NCBI RefSeq assembly: GCF_022601895.1
Contig: NZ_JAKVIO010000002.1
Span: 124,001-188,000, forward strand
DNA: 64,000 nt
Source of the DNA: Sphingomonas sp. LaA6.9
GTDB taxonomy: Bacteria; Pseudomonadota; Alphaproteobacteria; Sphingomonadales; Sphingomonadaceae
Direction of reading: 5' to 3'
Made by a program: the position numbers and the translations under genes. A model generated the notes under the pieces. The model was not told the origin of the DNA. It searched no databases and saw nothing but the letters and a program-made list of their open reading frames with translations. Below, one piece after another: positions 8,084-17,562 of this stretch. Positions within the stretch are counted from its first letter, which is position 1; the number at the start of each line of letters is the position of its first letter.

Positions 8084-9201
8084 GATCGGGCCAATCCGGT
8101 TTCTTGCCACGCGGCGACCGCCGTAGCTCCATCGCGCGATGGCTGAATTGCACCCGGCGTGCGCGAGAAACGGGGGACGGGCGCAACCTGTACAAGTCCG
8201 TCATGCGTCACAAAGACGCCACGCTCGGCCATGTGCGGGTGCTCGGAGGCTTCATGAAGCGGAACAACCGGCGCGAAACATGCGTCGGTACCGTCGAACA
8301 GCGCGGTCCATTCGGCGGCGGTGCGGCTCTTGAATATCTCCGCAAGAACCACGCAATGCTCAGGCCAGCGCGCCGGATCAAGGCGTTCTTCGTGAAGTGC
8401 CGGCGGCGCGCCGATCAGCTTCAGGAGTTCGGCATAGAAATGCGGCTCCAGCGGCCCGATCGAGATTTCCCGGCCATCGGCGCAGATATAGCAACGATAA
8501 TAGGGTGCTGAGCCCGCCAGCAGGTTGGATTCGCGTTCCATGGAAATCGCGCCCCTTGGCAGCAGGCCAGCGAACATGCTCATCAGCGACGAGGTGCCAT
8601 CCACGATCGCCGCGTCTATGACCTGCCCCTTGCCCGAGCGTTCGCGCTCCCACAGCGCCGACATGATGCCAAAGGCCAGCAGCATCGATCCGCCGCCGAA
8701 ATCGCCGACAAGATTAAGCGGGGGCTGCGCAGGTTCACCGGGACGTCCCATCGCAGCGAGCGCGCCGGTCAGCGCGATATAGTTGATATCGTGACCTGCC
8801 GATTTCGCCAGCGGACCGGTCTGTCCCCATCCCGTGATGCGGCCAAAGACGAGCCTCGGATTGCGTTCGAGCAGCACTTGGGGGCCAAGGCCGAGCCGCT
8901 CCATCACGCCCGGACGGAACCCCTCGATGACCACGTCGGCGCAATCGGTGACGCCCAGGCAATAGTCGCGCCCTGCTTCGGAACGGAGATCGACCGTGAC
9001 AGTTGCGCGCCCGCGATCCACGATCGGGTTTTCCCAGCCATTGCCACCTTCGCGGTCGATGCGGACGACATCGGCACCCAGATCGGCCAGCAGCATGGCG
9101 CAATGGGGGCCGGGGCCGATGCCGACAAACTCCACGACGCGCAATCCGGCGAGCGGGCCACCCCCGCGCACGGATTGGTCATCATGCTGGTCCGTCGTCA
9201 T
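8080..9201 (-). CDS. CaiB/BaiF-family (class III) CoA transferase or alpha-methylacyl-CoA racemase-like enzyme
   Basis: A 373-residue class III CoA-transferase-family protein. It opens with GPLAGLRVVEFVGIGPGPHCAMLLADLGADVVRID, the standard family start, and keeps VDLRSEAGR, VVIEGFRPGVMERLGLG, ITGWGQTGPLAKSAGHDINYIALTG and the LVGDFGGGS loop holding the catalytic Asp region. This last part resembles alpha-methylacyl-CoA racemases, which flip a 2-methyl centre before beta-oxidation; a CoA transferase role is the alternative. ATG 9201 has GGGAGG upstream. It sits 31 bases after the nitronate monooxygenase and overlaps the ligase gene, so the three make one transcript. Confidence 0.88.
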   Translation of the reverse strand: MTTDQHDDQSVRGGGPLAGLRVVEFVGIGPGPHCAMLLADLGADVVRIDREGGNGWENPIVDRGRATVTVDLRSEAGRDYCLGVTDCADVVIEGFRPGVMERLGLGPQVLLERNPRLVFGRITGWGQTGPLAKSAGHDINYIALTGALAAMGRPGEPAQPPLNLVGDFGGGSMLLAFGIMSALWERERSGKGQVIDAAIVDGTSSLMSMFAGLLPRGAISMERESNLLAGSAPYYRCYICADGREISIGPLEPHFYAELLKLIGAPPALHEERLDPARWPEHCVVLAEIFKSRTAAEWTALFDGTDACFAPVVPLHEASEHPHMAERGVFVTHDGLVQVAPVPRFSRTPGAIQPSRDGATAVAAWQETGLARS

Positions 9202-9232
9202 AGCGCTGTCCTCCCGTCGCCTTCTGACCCGT

Positions 9233-10534
<1,302 letters not shown>

Positions 10535-11662
10535 ATGCTTCTTTCCGACACGCAAATTGCCATCAGGGATGCCGTTCGCGACTTTGCGCAGGAGCGTATC
10601 CGTCCGCATGCCGCCGCGTTCGAGTCCCAAGGCGGCTATCCCCAGGCGCTATTCGAGGAGATTGCCGGGCTTGGCCTCATGGGCATGACCGCGCCCGAGG
10701 AGTTCGGTGGCGCGGGAGCCGATTACATCTCCTATGCGCTCGCGCTGATGGAAGTGGCGGCCGGTGACGGCGCGCTGTCGACGATCCTGTCGATCCAGAA
10801 CAGCCTCATCGTGTCGGCGCTGCTGCGGCTGGGCACCGATGACCAGAAGAAGCGCTTCCTTTCCGATCTGATTTCCGGGCGGATGATCGGCGCCTTTGCG
10901 CTGACGGAGACCGATGCGGGATCCGACGCGGCAGCGATCCGCACGCGTGCGACGCGTGTCGAGGGCGGCTGGCAGCTCGACGGCGCCAAGCAATTCATCA
11001 CCTCGGGGCGTATCGCGGGCCTTGCGATCGTGTTCGCGGTCACCGATCCCGCTGCAGGCAAGAAGGGAATATCGGCCTTTCTCGTACCCACCGACCGGCC
11101 CGGCTATTCGGTGGACAAGGTCGAGCACAAGCTCGGACAGGCGGCGTCGGACACCTGCGCTATCCGCTTCGACGAACTCTTCGTGGAGGACGCATTGATG
11201 CTGGGCGGCGAGGGTGAGGGCTATCGCATCGCGCTCTCGAACCTCGAGGCGGGCCGGATCGGTATCGCCGCGCAGTGCGTCGGCATGGCGCAAGCCGGCC
11301 TCGAGATCGCGGTCGCCTATGCCAAGGAACGCAAGAGCTTCGGCAAACCGATCATGGAGCATCAGGCCGTCGGATTTCGACTTGCCGATCTTGCGACGCG
11401 ATTGGAAGCCGCGCGCCAGATGGTGCTCGCCGCCGCCGCGCTGAAGGATGCCGGCGAGCCCTGTCTGACCCAGGCGTCCATGGCCAAGCTCTTCGCTTCC
11501 GAAACCGCCGAGGCAGTGGTCTCGGGAGCGATCCAGACGCTGGGCGGCTATGGCTATCTGGAGGAGTTCGGCCTCGCCAAGATCTACCGCGATGTCCGCG
11601 TCTGCCAGATCTATGAGGGCACCTCGGACATTCAGCGCATGGTGATCGCAAGAGCGCTTTGA
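10535..11662 (+). CDS. Acyl-CoA dehydrogenase
   Basis: A 375-residue FAD enzyme that introduces the 2,3 double bond into an acyl-CoA and passes electrons to ETF. Family blocks are FALTETDAGSDAAAIRT (flavin binding), WQLDGAKQFITSG, RIGIAAQCVGMAQAGLE, RKSFGKPIMEHQAV and IQTLGGYGYLEEF. The C-terminal IYEGTSDIQR holds the catalytic Glu, about residue 361, as in short/branched-chain and isobutyryl-CoA dehydrogenases. ATG 10535 is chosen because MLLSDTQIAIRD is the usual start; the ribosome site (AGTGGG) is weak. It heads an operon with a semialdehyde dehydrogenase and an SDR, matching valine-like or branched acyl-CoA breakdown. Confidence 0.93.
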   Translation: MLLSDTQIAIRDAVRDFAQERIRPHAAAFESQGGYPQALFEEIAGLGLMGMTAPEEFGGAGADYISYALALMEVAAGDGALSTILSIQNSLIVSALLRLGTDDQKKRFLSDLISGRMIGAFALTETDAGSDAAAIRTRATRVEGGWQLDGAKQFITSGRIAGLAIVFAVTDPAAGKKGISAFLVPTDRPGYSVDKVEHKLGQAASDTCAIRFDELFVEDALMLGGEGEGYRIALSNLEAGRIGIAAQCVGMAQAGLEIAVAYAKERKSFGKPIMEHQAVGFRLADLATRLEAARQMVLAAAALKDAGEPCLTQASMAKLFASETAEAVVSGAIQTLGGYGYLEEFGLAKIYRDVRVCQIYEGTSDIQRMVIARAL

Positions 11663-11739
11663 TCGCGCGACCGAGGTCACTCGTCGGTGGCAGCAAGCCG
11701 CGGCAATGCAAAAAAACCATTCTCAAGGACCGCCCACGG

Positions 11740-13197
11740 ATGAGCTCCATGACCATTTCCCTCTCCGATCCTGCGTTGCTCCGCGAACAGTGCCTTGTCG
11801 GCGGCCGCTGGACAGGCACTGCGACGATCGAAGTGACCGACCCGGCGACGGGACAGGTCCTTGCCTCGGTCCCGGAGCTTGGTGCGGACGAGACGCGCGC
11901 GGCGATCAAGGCAGCCGAAGCGGCGCTGCCCACATGGCGGGACCGCATAGCCGCTGATCGCGCGCGCATTCTGCGCCGCTGGTTCGATCTGGTGATGGCG
12001 AACCAGGAGGATCTGGCGATGATCCTGACGCGCGAGCAGGGCAAGCCACTGGCCGAAGCGCGCGGTGAGATCGCCTATGCTGCGTCCTTCATCGAGTGGT
12101 TCGCAGAGGAAGCGAAGCGCGTCTACGGTGAGGTCATACCAAGCCACCGCGCCGACAGCCGCATTGTCGTGATCCGCCAGCCCATCGGCGTCGTCGCCGC
12201 GATCACGCCGTGGAATTTTCCGGCTGCCATGATCACGCGCAAGGCCGCGCCCGCGCTCGCTGCGGGATGCACGATGGTGCTCAAGCCCGCGACACAGACG
12301 CCGCTGACAGCATTGGCACTTGCGGCCCTGGCCGAACGCGCCGGCGTGCCAGCGGGTGTCTTCAACGTCGTCACCGGATCGTCGCGCGTGATCGGGGCGG
12401 AACTCACCGGCAACCCGATTGTGCGCAAGCTCAGCTTCACCGGTTCGACCGAGGTGGGTAAGACGCTGATGGCGCAGTGCGCGCCGACGATGAAGAAGAT
12501 TTCGATGGAGCTCGGCGGGAACGCGCCCTTCATCGTCTTTGCCGATGCGGACCTCGATGCAGCTGTCGAAGGGGCGATGGCCTCCAAATACCGCAACAGC
12601 GGCCAGACCTGCGTCTGCGTCAACCGCATCTTCATCCAGCGTGACGTCGCAGCCGCGTTCGAAGCAAAACTTGCCGCCGCTGTGCGCGCACTGAACGTTG
12701 GGCCGGGTGCTGAGCAGGGAAGCACGCAGGGCCCCCTGATCGACCAGGCAGCCGTAGCCAAGGTCGAGGAACACGTTGCCGATGCGCTTGCCAAGGGCGG
12801 CCGTGTCGTCGCGGGTGGCCAGCGTCATTCGCTTGGTCAAAGCTTCTTCGAGCCCACTGTGATCGCCGATTGCAACCCCGCGATGCTGCTGGCGCGCGAG
12901 GAAACCTTTGGGCCGCTGGCCGCGCTGTTCGTGTTCGACACCGAGGAAGATGCGATCGCGCTGGCCAACGACACCGAAGTCGGTCTGGCGGGCTATTTCT
13001 ATACCCGCGATCTCGCGCGCGCCTGGCGCGTCGGCGAGGCGCTCGAGGTCGGCATGGTCGGGATCAACACGGGCCTGATCTCGACCGAAGTCGCGCCCTT
13101 TGGCGGGATCAAGGAATCGGGGGTCGGTCGCGAAGGGTCGCGCCACGGCATCGAGGACTATGTCGAGATGAAGTATCTTTGCATGTCGGGCATTTAA
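11740..13197 (+). CDS. gabD: NAD(P)-dependent succinate-semialdehyde dehydrogenase (GabD type)
   Basis: A 485-residue aldehyde dehydrogenase. PWNFPAAMI and KPATQTPLTAL line the cofactor pocket, the general base Glu257 is in MELGGNAPF and the nucleophile Cys291 in NSGQTCVCVNR, and FGGIKESGVGREGSRHG closes the protein. The adjacent cysteine at 293 is typical of the GabD group, where it can form a redox disulfide. It should convert succinate semialdehyde (or a similar 4-carbon semialdehyde) to the acid. The ATG at 11740 follows AAGGA; a second Met codon three codons on is possible. It lies 77 bases after the acyl-CoA dehydrogenase in the same operon. Confidence 0.9.
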   Translation: MSSMTISLSDPALLREQCLVGGRWTGTATIEVTDPATGQVLASVPELGADETRAAIKAAEAALPTWRDRIAADRARILRRWFDLVMANQEDLAMILTREQGKPLAEARGEIAYAASFIEWFAEEAKRVYGEVIPSHRADSRIVVIRQPIGVVAAITPWNFPAAMITRKAAPALAAGCTMVLKPATQTPLTALALAALAERAGVPAGVFNVVTGSSRVIGAELTGNPIVRKLSFTGSTEVGKTLMAQCAPTMKKISMELGGNAPFIVFADADLDAAVEGAMASKYRNSGQTCVCVNRIFIQRDVAAAFEAKLAAAVRALNVGPGAEQGSTQGPLIDQAAVAKVEEHVADALAKGGRVVAGGQRHSLGQSFFEPTVIADCNPAMLLAREETFGPLAALFVFDTEEDAIALANDTEVGLAGYFYTRDLARAWRVGEALEVGMVGINTGLISTEVAPFGGIKESGVGREGSRHGIEDYVEMKYLCMSGI

Positions 13198-13239
13198 GCA
13201 CCACATCGACGCGCGAATCGTAGAAAAAAGGGAGTAGCC

Positions 13240-13911
13240 ATGACGGGAATAGTCGCAGTCACCGGCGCCGCGGGCGCTCTGGGTCGCAAGACCGTGGAAG
13301 TGCTCGGCCAGGCCGGCTGGAAGATCGTCGGCATCGATCTGGCCGACGTACCCGCAGATGCAGTCGCGCTCGCGCTTGGCGGGGTGGATCTCGGCGACGA
13401 ACAGGCGATGCTTGACGCGGCCACGCGGATCGAGGCTGAGTTGGGCGGGCTCGACGGGCTGGTTAACATCGCCGGCGGCTTTCGCTGGGAAACCGTTGCC
13501 GATGGCGATGTCGCGACCTGGGACAAGCTCTATGCGATGAATGTCAGGACCGCGCTCATCGCCACGCGCGCGTTGATGCCGATGCTGCGCAAATCGGGGG
13601 GCGCTATCGTCAATATCGGCGCCGCGGCGTCCAGCAAGGCGGGGGCTGGGATGGGCGCCTATGCCGCATCGAAGGCAGGGGTCGCGCGGCTTACCGAAGC
13701 CCTCGCCGAAGAGCTGAAGGACGAGGGCGTCCGCGTCAACGCGCTGCTTCCCAGCATCATCGACACGCCCGCGAACCGTGCCGACATGCCCGACGCGGAT
13801 TTTGATCGCTGGGTCACGCCCGAGCAGCTGGCAAATGTCGTCGGATTTCTGCTGTCGCCGGGTGCCTCGGCGGTCACTGGCGCACTTGTGCCCGTGACCG
13901 GCCGGGTCTGA
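13240..13911 (+). CDS. SDR-family protein lacking the catalytic Ser (dihydropteridine-reductase-like pattern)
   Basis: A short SDR of 223 residues with TGAAGALG at residues 8-15 and the active-site Tyr141 and Lys145 (YAASK). At the normal Ser position, 13 residues before Tyr, it has Ala128 (NIGAAASS). Loss of this Ser with retention of Tyr/Lys is known for dihydropteridine reductases and relatives, which reduce quinonoid substrates, so that activity is one candidate; an ordinary alcohol dehydrogenase is the other. ATG 13240 has AAAGGGAG upstream. It is the last gene of the acyl-CoA dehydrogenase - semialdehyde dehydrogenase operon and converges on the methylmalonate-semialdehyde dehydrogenase gene. 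Confidence 0.82.
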   Translation: MTGIVAVTGAAGALGRKTVEVLGQAGWKIVGIDLADVPADAVALALGGVDLGDEQAMLDAATRIEAELGGLDGLVNIAGGFRWETVADGDVATWDKLYAMNVRTALIATRALMPMLRKSGGAIVNIGAAASSKAGAGMGAYAASKAGVARLTEALAEELKDEGVRVNALLPSIIDTPANRADMPDADFDRWVTPEQLANVVGFLLSPGASAVTGALVPVTGRV

Positions 13912-13923
13912 GGCGAGAGGCAA

Positions 13924-13944
13924 GGGCGGCCGTATTGGCCGCCC
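13924..13944. terminator. Hairpin between convergent genes
   Basis: Perfect 8-bp stem (GGGCGGCC and GGCCGCCC) with loop GTATT, centred in the 42-bp gap between the convergent SDR and methylmalonate-semialdehyde dehydrogenase genes. It has no U-tract on either strand but sits where a two-way terminator is expected. Confidence 0.5.
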
Positions 13945-13953
13945 CCTCGAACA

Positions 13954-15453
13954 TCAGCTCATCGTTGGAATGACGAAGCTCTGGTCGAGCACGGCGCCGC
14001 CGCTCGGCCAGCGCTGCGTGACGGTCTTGGTCCGCGTGTAGAAGCGGATGCCGTCCATGCCATACTGGTTCAGGTCGCCGAAGCCCGAACGCTTCCAGCC
14101 GCCAAAGCTGTGATAGGCGACAGGCACCGGGATCGGCACATTGATGCCAACCATGCCCACCTCCACGCTGCTCGCGAATTTCCGCGCGAAATCGCCATTG
14201 CGCGTGAACAGGGCGACGCCATTTCCGTACTGGTGCTGCGTCGGATAAGCGACAGCTTCCTCGAAGGTCTTCGCACGCAGGATCTGAAGCACCGGGCCGA
14301 AGATCTCTTCCTGATAGCTCCGCATCTCGGGCGTCACGCGATCTAGCAGCGTGGGGCCCATGAAATAGCCGCCTTCATAGCCCTGGAGCGAAAGGCCGCG
14401 TCCGTCGACCACGAGCTCGGCGCCCTCATCCACCGCCATCTGGATATAGTTCTCGACCCGCGCCTTGTGCGTCGCGCTCACGACGGGGCCGTAATGCGCG
14501 TCGGGATCGGTCGGCACGCCAACGCGCAGATCGGCGATCGCCGAGATCAGCTTTTCGCGCAGCCGGTTCGCGGTCTCTTCGCCCACCGGCGTCACCACGG
14601 GCAACGCCATGCAGCGTTCGCCCGCCGAGCCATAGGCTGCGCCGACAATATCAGCCACCGCCTGGTCGAGGTCGGCGTCGGGCATCACGATCCCGTGATT
14701 CTTCGCCCCGCCCATGCACTGCATGCGCTTGCCCGCGGCGGCGCCGCGACCATAGACATATTGCGCAATGTCGGAGGAACCGACGAAGCTCACGGCCTTG
14801 ATGTCCGGATGGTCGAGGATCGCGTCGACGACGACCTTGTCGCCGTGCACGACGTTGAGGATACCCTTGGGCATCCCTGCCTCGAGCGCCATTTCGGCCA
14901 GTCGCACGGGCACCGACGGGTCGCGCTCTGACGGCTTGAGGACGAAGGCATTGCCGCAGGCAATTGCCGGCGCGCACATCCAAAGCGGGATCATTGCCGG
15001 GAAGTTGAAGGGCGTGATGCCTGCCGCGATGCCGATCGGCTGCCGCATCGAATAGACGTCGATGCCCGGCCCCGCGCCCTCGGTATATTCGCCCTTGAGC
15101 AGATGCGGCACGCCACACACGAACTCGACCACCTCGAGCCCGCGCTGGATATCGCCCTTCGAGTCCGCGATCACCTTGCCATGCTCGCGCGAAAGCAGTT
15201 CGGCGAGTTCGTCCATGTGCTGCTCGATCAGTTCCTTGAAGCGGAACATCACACGCGCACGACGCTGCGGATTGAGCGCCGCCCAGCCTGGCTGCGCCGC
15301 CTTGGCATTCGCGACCGCGCGCTCCAGAAGCGCGGCGTCGCCGAGCGCCACTTGCGCTTGGACCTTGCCAAGCGCCGGATCGAACACGTCTCCGAGCCGC
15401 TGGGGGGCGTCGTTCAACGAAACGCCGTCTATGAAATGCTGGATCAATCGCAT
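13954..15453 (-). CDS. mmsA: CoA-acylating methylmalonate-semialdehyde dehydrogenase
   Basis: A 499-residue aldehyde dehydrogenase of the MmsA/IolA group, which turns methylmalonate semialdehyde plus CoA and NAD+ into propionyl-CoA and CO2. PFNFPAMIPLWMCAPAIACGN is diagnostic, the nucleophile is Cys281 in GSAGERCMALPV, and the usual general-base Glu motif is replaced by GGAKNH, as in all CoA-acylating members. HSFGGWKRSGFGD near the end is also diagnostic. ATG 15453 has AAGGAA upstream. It diverges from a LysR regulator across 95 bp, so the regulator probably controls it. It would be the last step of valine or similar branched-chain degradation. Confidence 0.94.
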   Translation of the reverse strand: MRLIQHFIDGVSLNDAPQRLGDVFDPALGKVQAQVALGDAALLERAVANAKAAQPGWAALNPQRRARVMFRFKELIEQHMDELAELLSREHGKVIADSKGDIQRGLEVVEFVCGVPHLLKGEYTEGAGPGIDVYSMRQPIGIAAGITPFNFPAMIPLWMCAPAIACGNAFVLKPSERDPSVPVRLAEMALEAGMPKGILNVVHGDKVVVDAILDHPDIKAVSFVGSSDIAQYVYGRGAAAGKRMQCMGGAKNHGIVMPDADLDQAVADIVGAAYGSAGERCMALPVVTPVGEETANRLREKLISAIADLRVGVPTDPDAHYGPVVSATHKARVENYIQMAVDEGAELVVDGRGLSLQGYEGGYFMGPTLLDRVTPEMRSYQEEIFGPVLQILRAKTFEEAVAYPTQHQYGNGVALFTRNGDFARKFASSVEVGMVGINVPIPVPVAYHSFGGWKRSGFGDLNQYGMDGIRFYTRTKTVTQRWPSGGAVLDQSFVIPTMS

Positions 15454-15548
15454 GGGCAGATTCCTTTTCCGTGTCCTGCGCGTCGATAGCCTTTGCAATT
15501 CAGGTCATATATGGGGGTAAAATGCGAAACAGCTGTGCGAATATGTAG

Positions 15549-16430
15549 ATGCTCGATTGGGACGACCTCCGGCTCTTCCTGGCCGTCGCGCGGAGCGGGA
15601 GCTTTGTTGCGGGCGGTCAGCGGCTGGGATTGAACCACGCCACGCTCGCGCGGCGATTGTCGGCGCTGGAACAGTCGCTGGGCACGCGCCTGTTCGACCG
15701 TTCGCCTCGCGGTGTGCAACTGACACGGGCCGGGCTTGAACTTCTCGACCATGCGGAGCGTATTGAAGCCGAAGTGCTTGCCGTCGGCCGCACGCTTGCC
15801 GGCCAGGAGCAGCAGCTCTCGGGAACGGTCCGGCTGGCCACACCCGAGGCCTTCGGCACATTCTTTGTCGCGCCGCGCGTGCACCTGTTTGCGGCGCAAC
15901 ACCCCGGTATTGAACTCGAACTGGTCCCGGAATCGCGGACCGTGAACCTGTCGAAGCGGGAGGCCGACATTGCGATCGGCCTGCACCGTCCGGACCGTGG
16001 CCGGCTGCGTGCGATGCGGCTGGTCGACTATCGCATCGGGCTCTACGCCTCGCAGGACTTTCTCGCGCGCGCAGGCCCTGTCGAACGCATGACGGACCTG
16101 CGCGACAGGCCTTTCGTCTCGTACATCGAGGAAATGATCGACCTGCCCGAGTTGCGCTATCTCGACGAGTCACTGGGTGGCCAGTGCGTCTTTCGCTCAA
16201 GTTCGGTCGCGGCGCAGATGGGAGCTGTGGTTTCCGGGCTGGGTTTTGGCTTGCTTCACTGCTTCGCCGTCACGCCCGAGATGAGGCTCGTCCGCGTGCT
16301 GCCTTCCGAGATCGAAGTCATCCGCAGCTATTGGCTCATCTATCATGCGGACCTGGCGCGCTCGCCGCGGCTTCGCGCGGTCACCGATTTCCTGACAAGG
16401 GAAGTGAGGTCGCACGCAGCACAATTCTGA
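15549..16430 (+). CDS. LysR-family transcriptional regulator
   Basis: A 293-residue LTTR with the N-terminal winged HTH (WDDLRLFLAVARSGSFVAGGQRLGLNHATLARRLSALEQSLGTRLFDR in overall form), a linker helix, and a substrate-binding co-inducer domain from about residue 90. The absence of a transmembrane segment and the single HTH fit a cytoplasmic tetrameric activator. LTTRs commonly regulate the divergently transcribed neighbour, here mmsA; the 95-bp shared gap contains the AT-rich stretch GTCATATATGGGGG, but no clear T-N11-A site can be singled out. The co-inducer is probably an intermediate of the pathway ending at MmsA. Confidence 0.88.
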   Translation: MLDWDDLRLFLAVARSGSFVAGGQRLGLNHATLARRLSALEQSLGTRLFDRSPRGVQLTRAGLELLDHAERIEAEVLAVGRTLAGQEQQLSGTVRLATPEAFGTFFVAPRVHLFAAQHPGIELELVPESRTVNLSKREADIAIGLHRPDRGRLRAMRLVDYRIGLYASQDFLARAGPVERMTDLRDRPFVSYIEEMIDLPELRYLDESLGGQCVFRSSSVAAQMGAVVSGLGFGLLHCFAVTPEMRLVRVLPSEIEVIRSYWLIYHADLARSPRLRAVTDFLTREVRSHAAQF

Positions 16431-16539
16431 CGGCCTCGGGATGACCCGAACGGCAGCCATGAAAATATCACGAGGACAGCGGTTTATAAGACAAAGCTCC
16501 GCCTTCGTGGGAAATGAGTATATTTCTACGAATTTGGAG

Positions 16540-16614
16540 TGGCTCCCCGGGCCTGATTCGAACAGGCGGCCGTCCGATTAACAGTCGGATGCTCTACCGC
16601 TGAGCTACCGGGGA
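16540..16614 (-). tRNA. tRNA-Asn (GTT), copy 1
   Basis: A full cloverleaf reads on the minus strand: acceptor arms TCCCCGG and CCGGGGA, D-arm GCTCAGCGGTAGAGC, anticodon arm TCCGACTGTTAATCGGA with anticodon GTT, T-arm GCCTGTTCGAATCAGGC, discriminator G and an encoded CCA (16540-16542). Length is 75 bases with CCA. It is identical to the second copy 21 bases away. Confidence 0.97.
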
Positions 16615-16635
16615 ATGTTCTCGCGCAATTCGGGA

Positions 16636-16710
16636 TGGCTCCCCGGGCCTGATTCGAACAGGCGGCCGTCCGATTAACAGTCGGATGCTCTACCGCTGAG
16701 CTACCGGGGA
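16636..16710 (-). tRNA. tRNA-Asn (GTT), copy 2
   Basis: Identical in all 75 bases to the copy at 16540-16614, again with encoded CCA at the low-coordinate end. The copies repeat with a 96-base period; only two further bases outside the gene are shared, so the spacer has diverged. This is the promoter-proximal copy, as both read on the minus strand. Confidence 0.97.
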
Positions 16711-16785
16711 ATATCGCCAAAGCGAGGCGCGCCTATAGCAGCGGCTTTCGCGGCTTGGCAAGCACTCCGCTGTACATTTTTCGCC

Positions 16786-17562
16786 TCAGATGACGAACTG
16801 CTCCATCGCGATCCGGTCATCCAGCGCATGCTCGGGATCGAACATCAGGGTGAGCGTGCCCGAAGGATCGATTCCGATCTCGACGCGCGACACATCGCGG
16901 ATTTCGCGCTGGTCCGCCACCGCGCTGACGGGGCGCTTTGCGGCGTCGAGCACCTTCAATGTAAAACGGGATTTTTCGGGCAGGATCGCACCACGCCAGC
17001 GGCGCGGACGAAACGGGCTGATCGGTGTCAGCGCGAGCATTGCCGAACCCAGCGGCAGAATCGGCCCCTGTGCAGAGAAATTATACGCGGTCGAGCCAGC
17101 AGGCGTCGAGACGAGCACGCCATCGCACACCAGTTCGGGTATCACGACATGCTTGTTGACCATCACCTCGATCTTGGCGGTCTGACGCGTTTCGCGCAGC
17201 AGGGAGACTTCGTTGATCGCGGGCAGCGAGAACCGCTCGCCTTCGATGGTCTCGGCATCCATGCGCAAGGGGGTGACCGCGAACGCCTTGGTGCGCGATA
17301 TCCGGTCCTCGAGCAGGTCGGGGCGCCACTCATTCATCAGGAAGCCCACGGTGCCGAGATTCATCCCGAACACGGGCACGATCCGCCGACGCTCTAGCAT
17401 CGCGTGAAGCGTCTGGAGCATGAAGCCATCCCCCCCAAGCACGACGATCATGTCCGCGCGCTCGGGCTCGACCCAATGGTACATCTCGCGCAGTTGCGCT
17501 GCGGCTTCCTGGGCGGCGGGCGTGGGGGAAGCTATCAGTCCCCGCGTCGGTTCCAGGCTCAT
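16786..17562 (-). CDS. nadK: NAD kinase
   Basis: A 258-residue cytoplasmic enzyme that phosphorylates NAD to NADP with ATP. The diagnostic GGDG (residues 43-46), NLGTVGFL near 69-75, NEVS at 117-120 and STPAGSTAY at 152-160 are all present, and the length suits the short alphaproteobacterial form. Its start codon lies inside the stop of moaA (ATGA overlap at 17559-17562), so the two are translationally coupled. The stop is 75 bases upstream of the tRNA-Asn pair. Nothing odd is seen in the catalytic residues. Confidence 0.95.
   Translation of the reverse strand: MSLEPTRGLIASPTPAAQEAAAQLREMYHWVEPERADMIVVLGGDGFMLQTLHAMLERRRIVPVFGMNLGTVGFLMNEWRPDLLEDRISRTKAFAVTPLRMDAETIEGERFSLPAINEVSLLRETRQTAKIEVMVNKHVVIPELVCDGVLVSTPAGSTAYNFSAQGPILPLGSAMLALTPISPFRPRRWRGAILPEKSRFTLKVLDAAKRPVSAVADQREIRDVSRVEIGIDPSGTLTLMFDPEHALDDRIAMEQFVI

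Noticed and set aside
11677-13923. A 748-codon opening antisense to the semialdehyde dehydrogenase and SDR
   Set aside because: Spans two real genes plus the gap between them, and the product is low-complexity Arg/Asp/Gly without domain likeness.
16526-16720. A short opening with an internal 32-residue repeat
   Set aside because: The repeat is the tandem tRNA-Asn pair translated by chance; 96 bases is a multiple of three.
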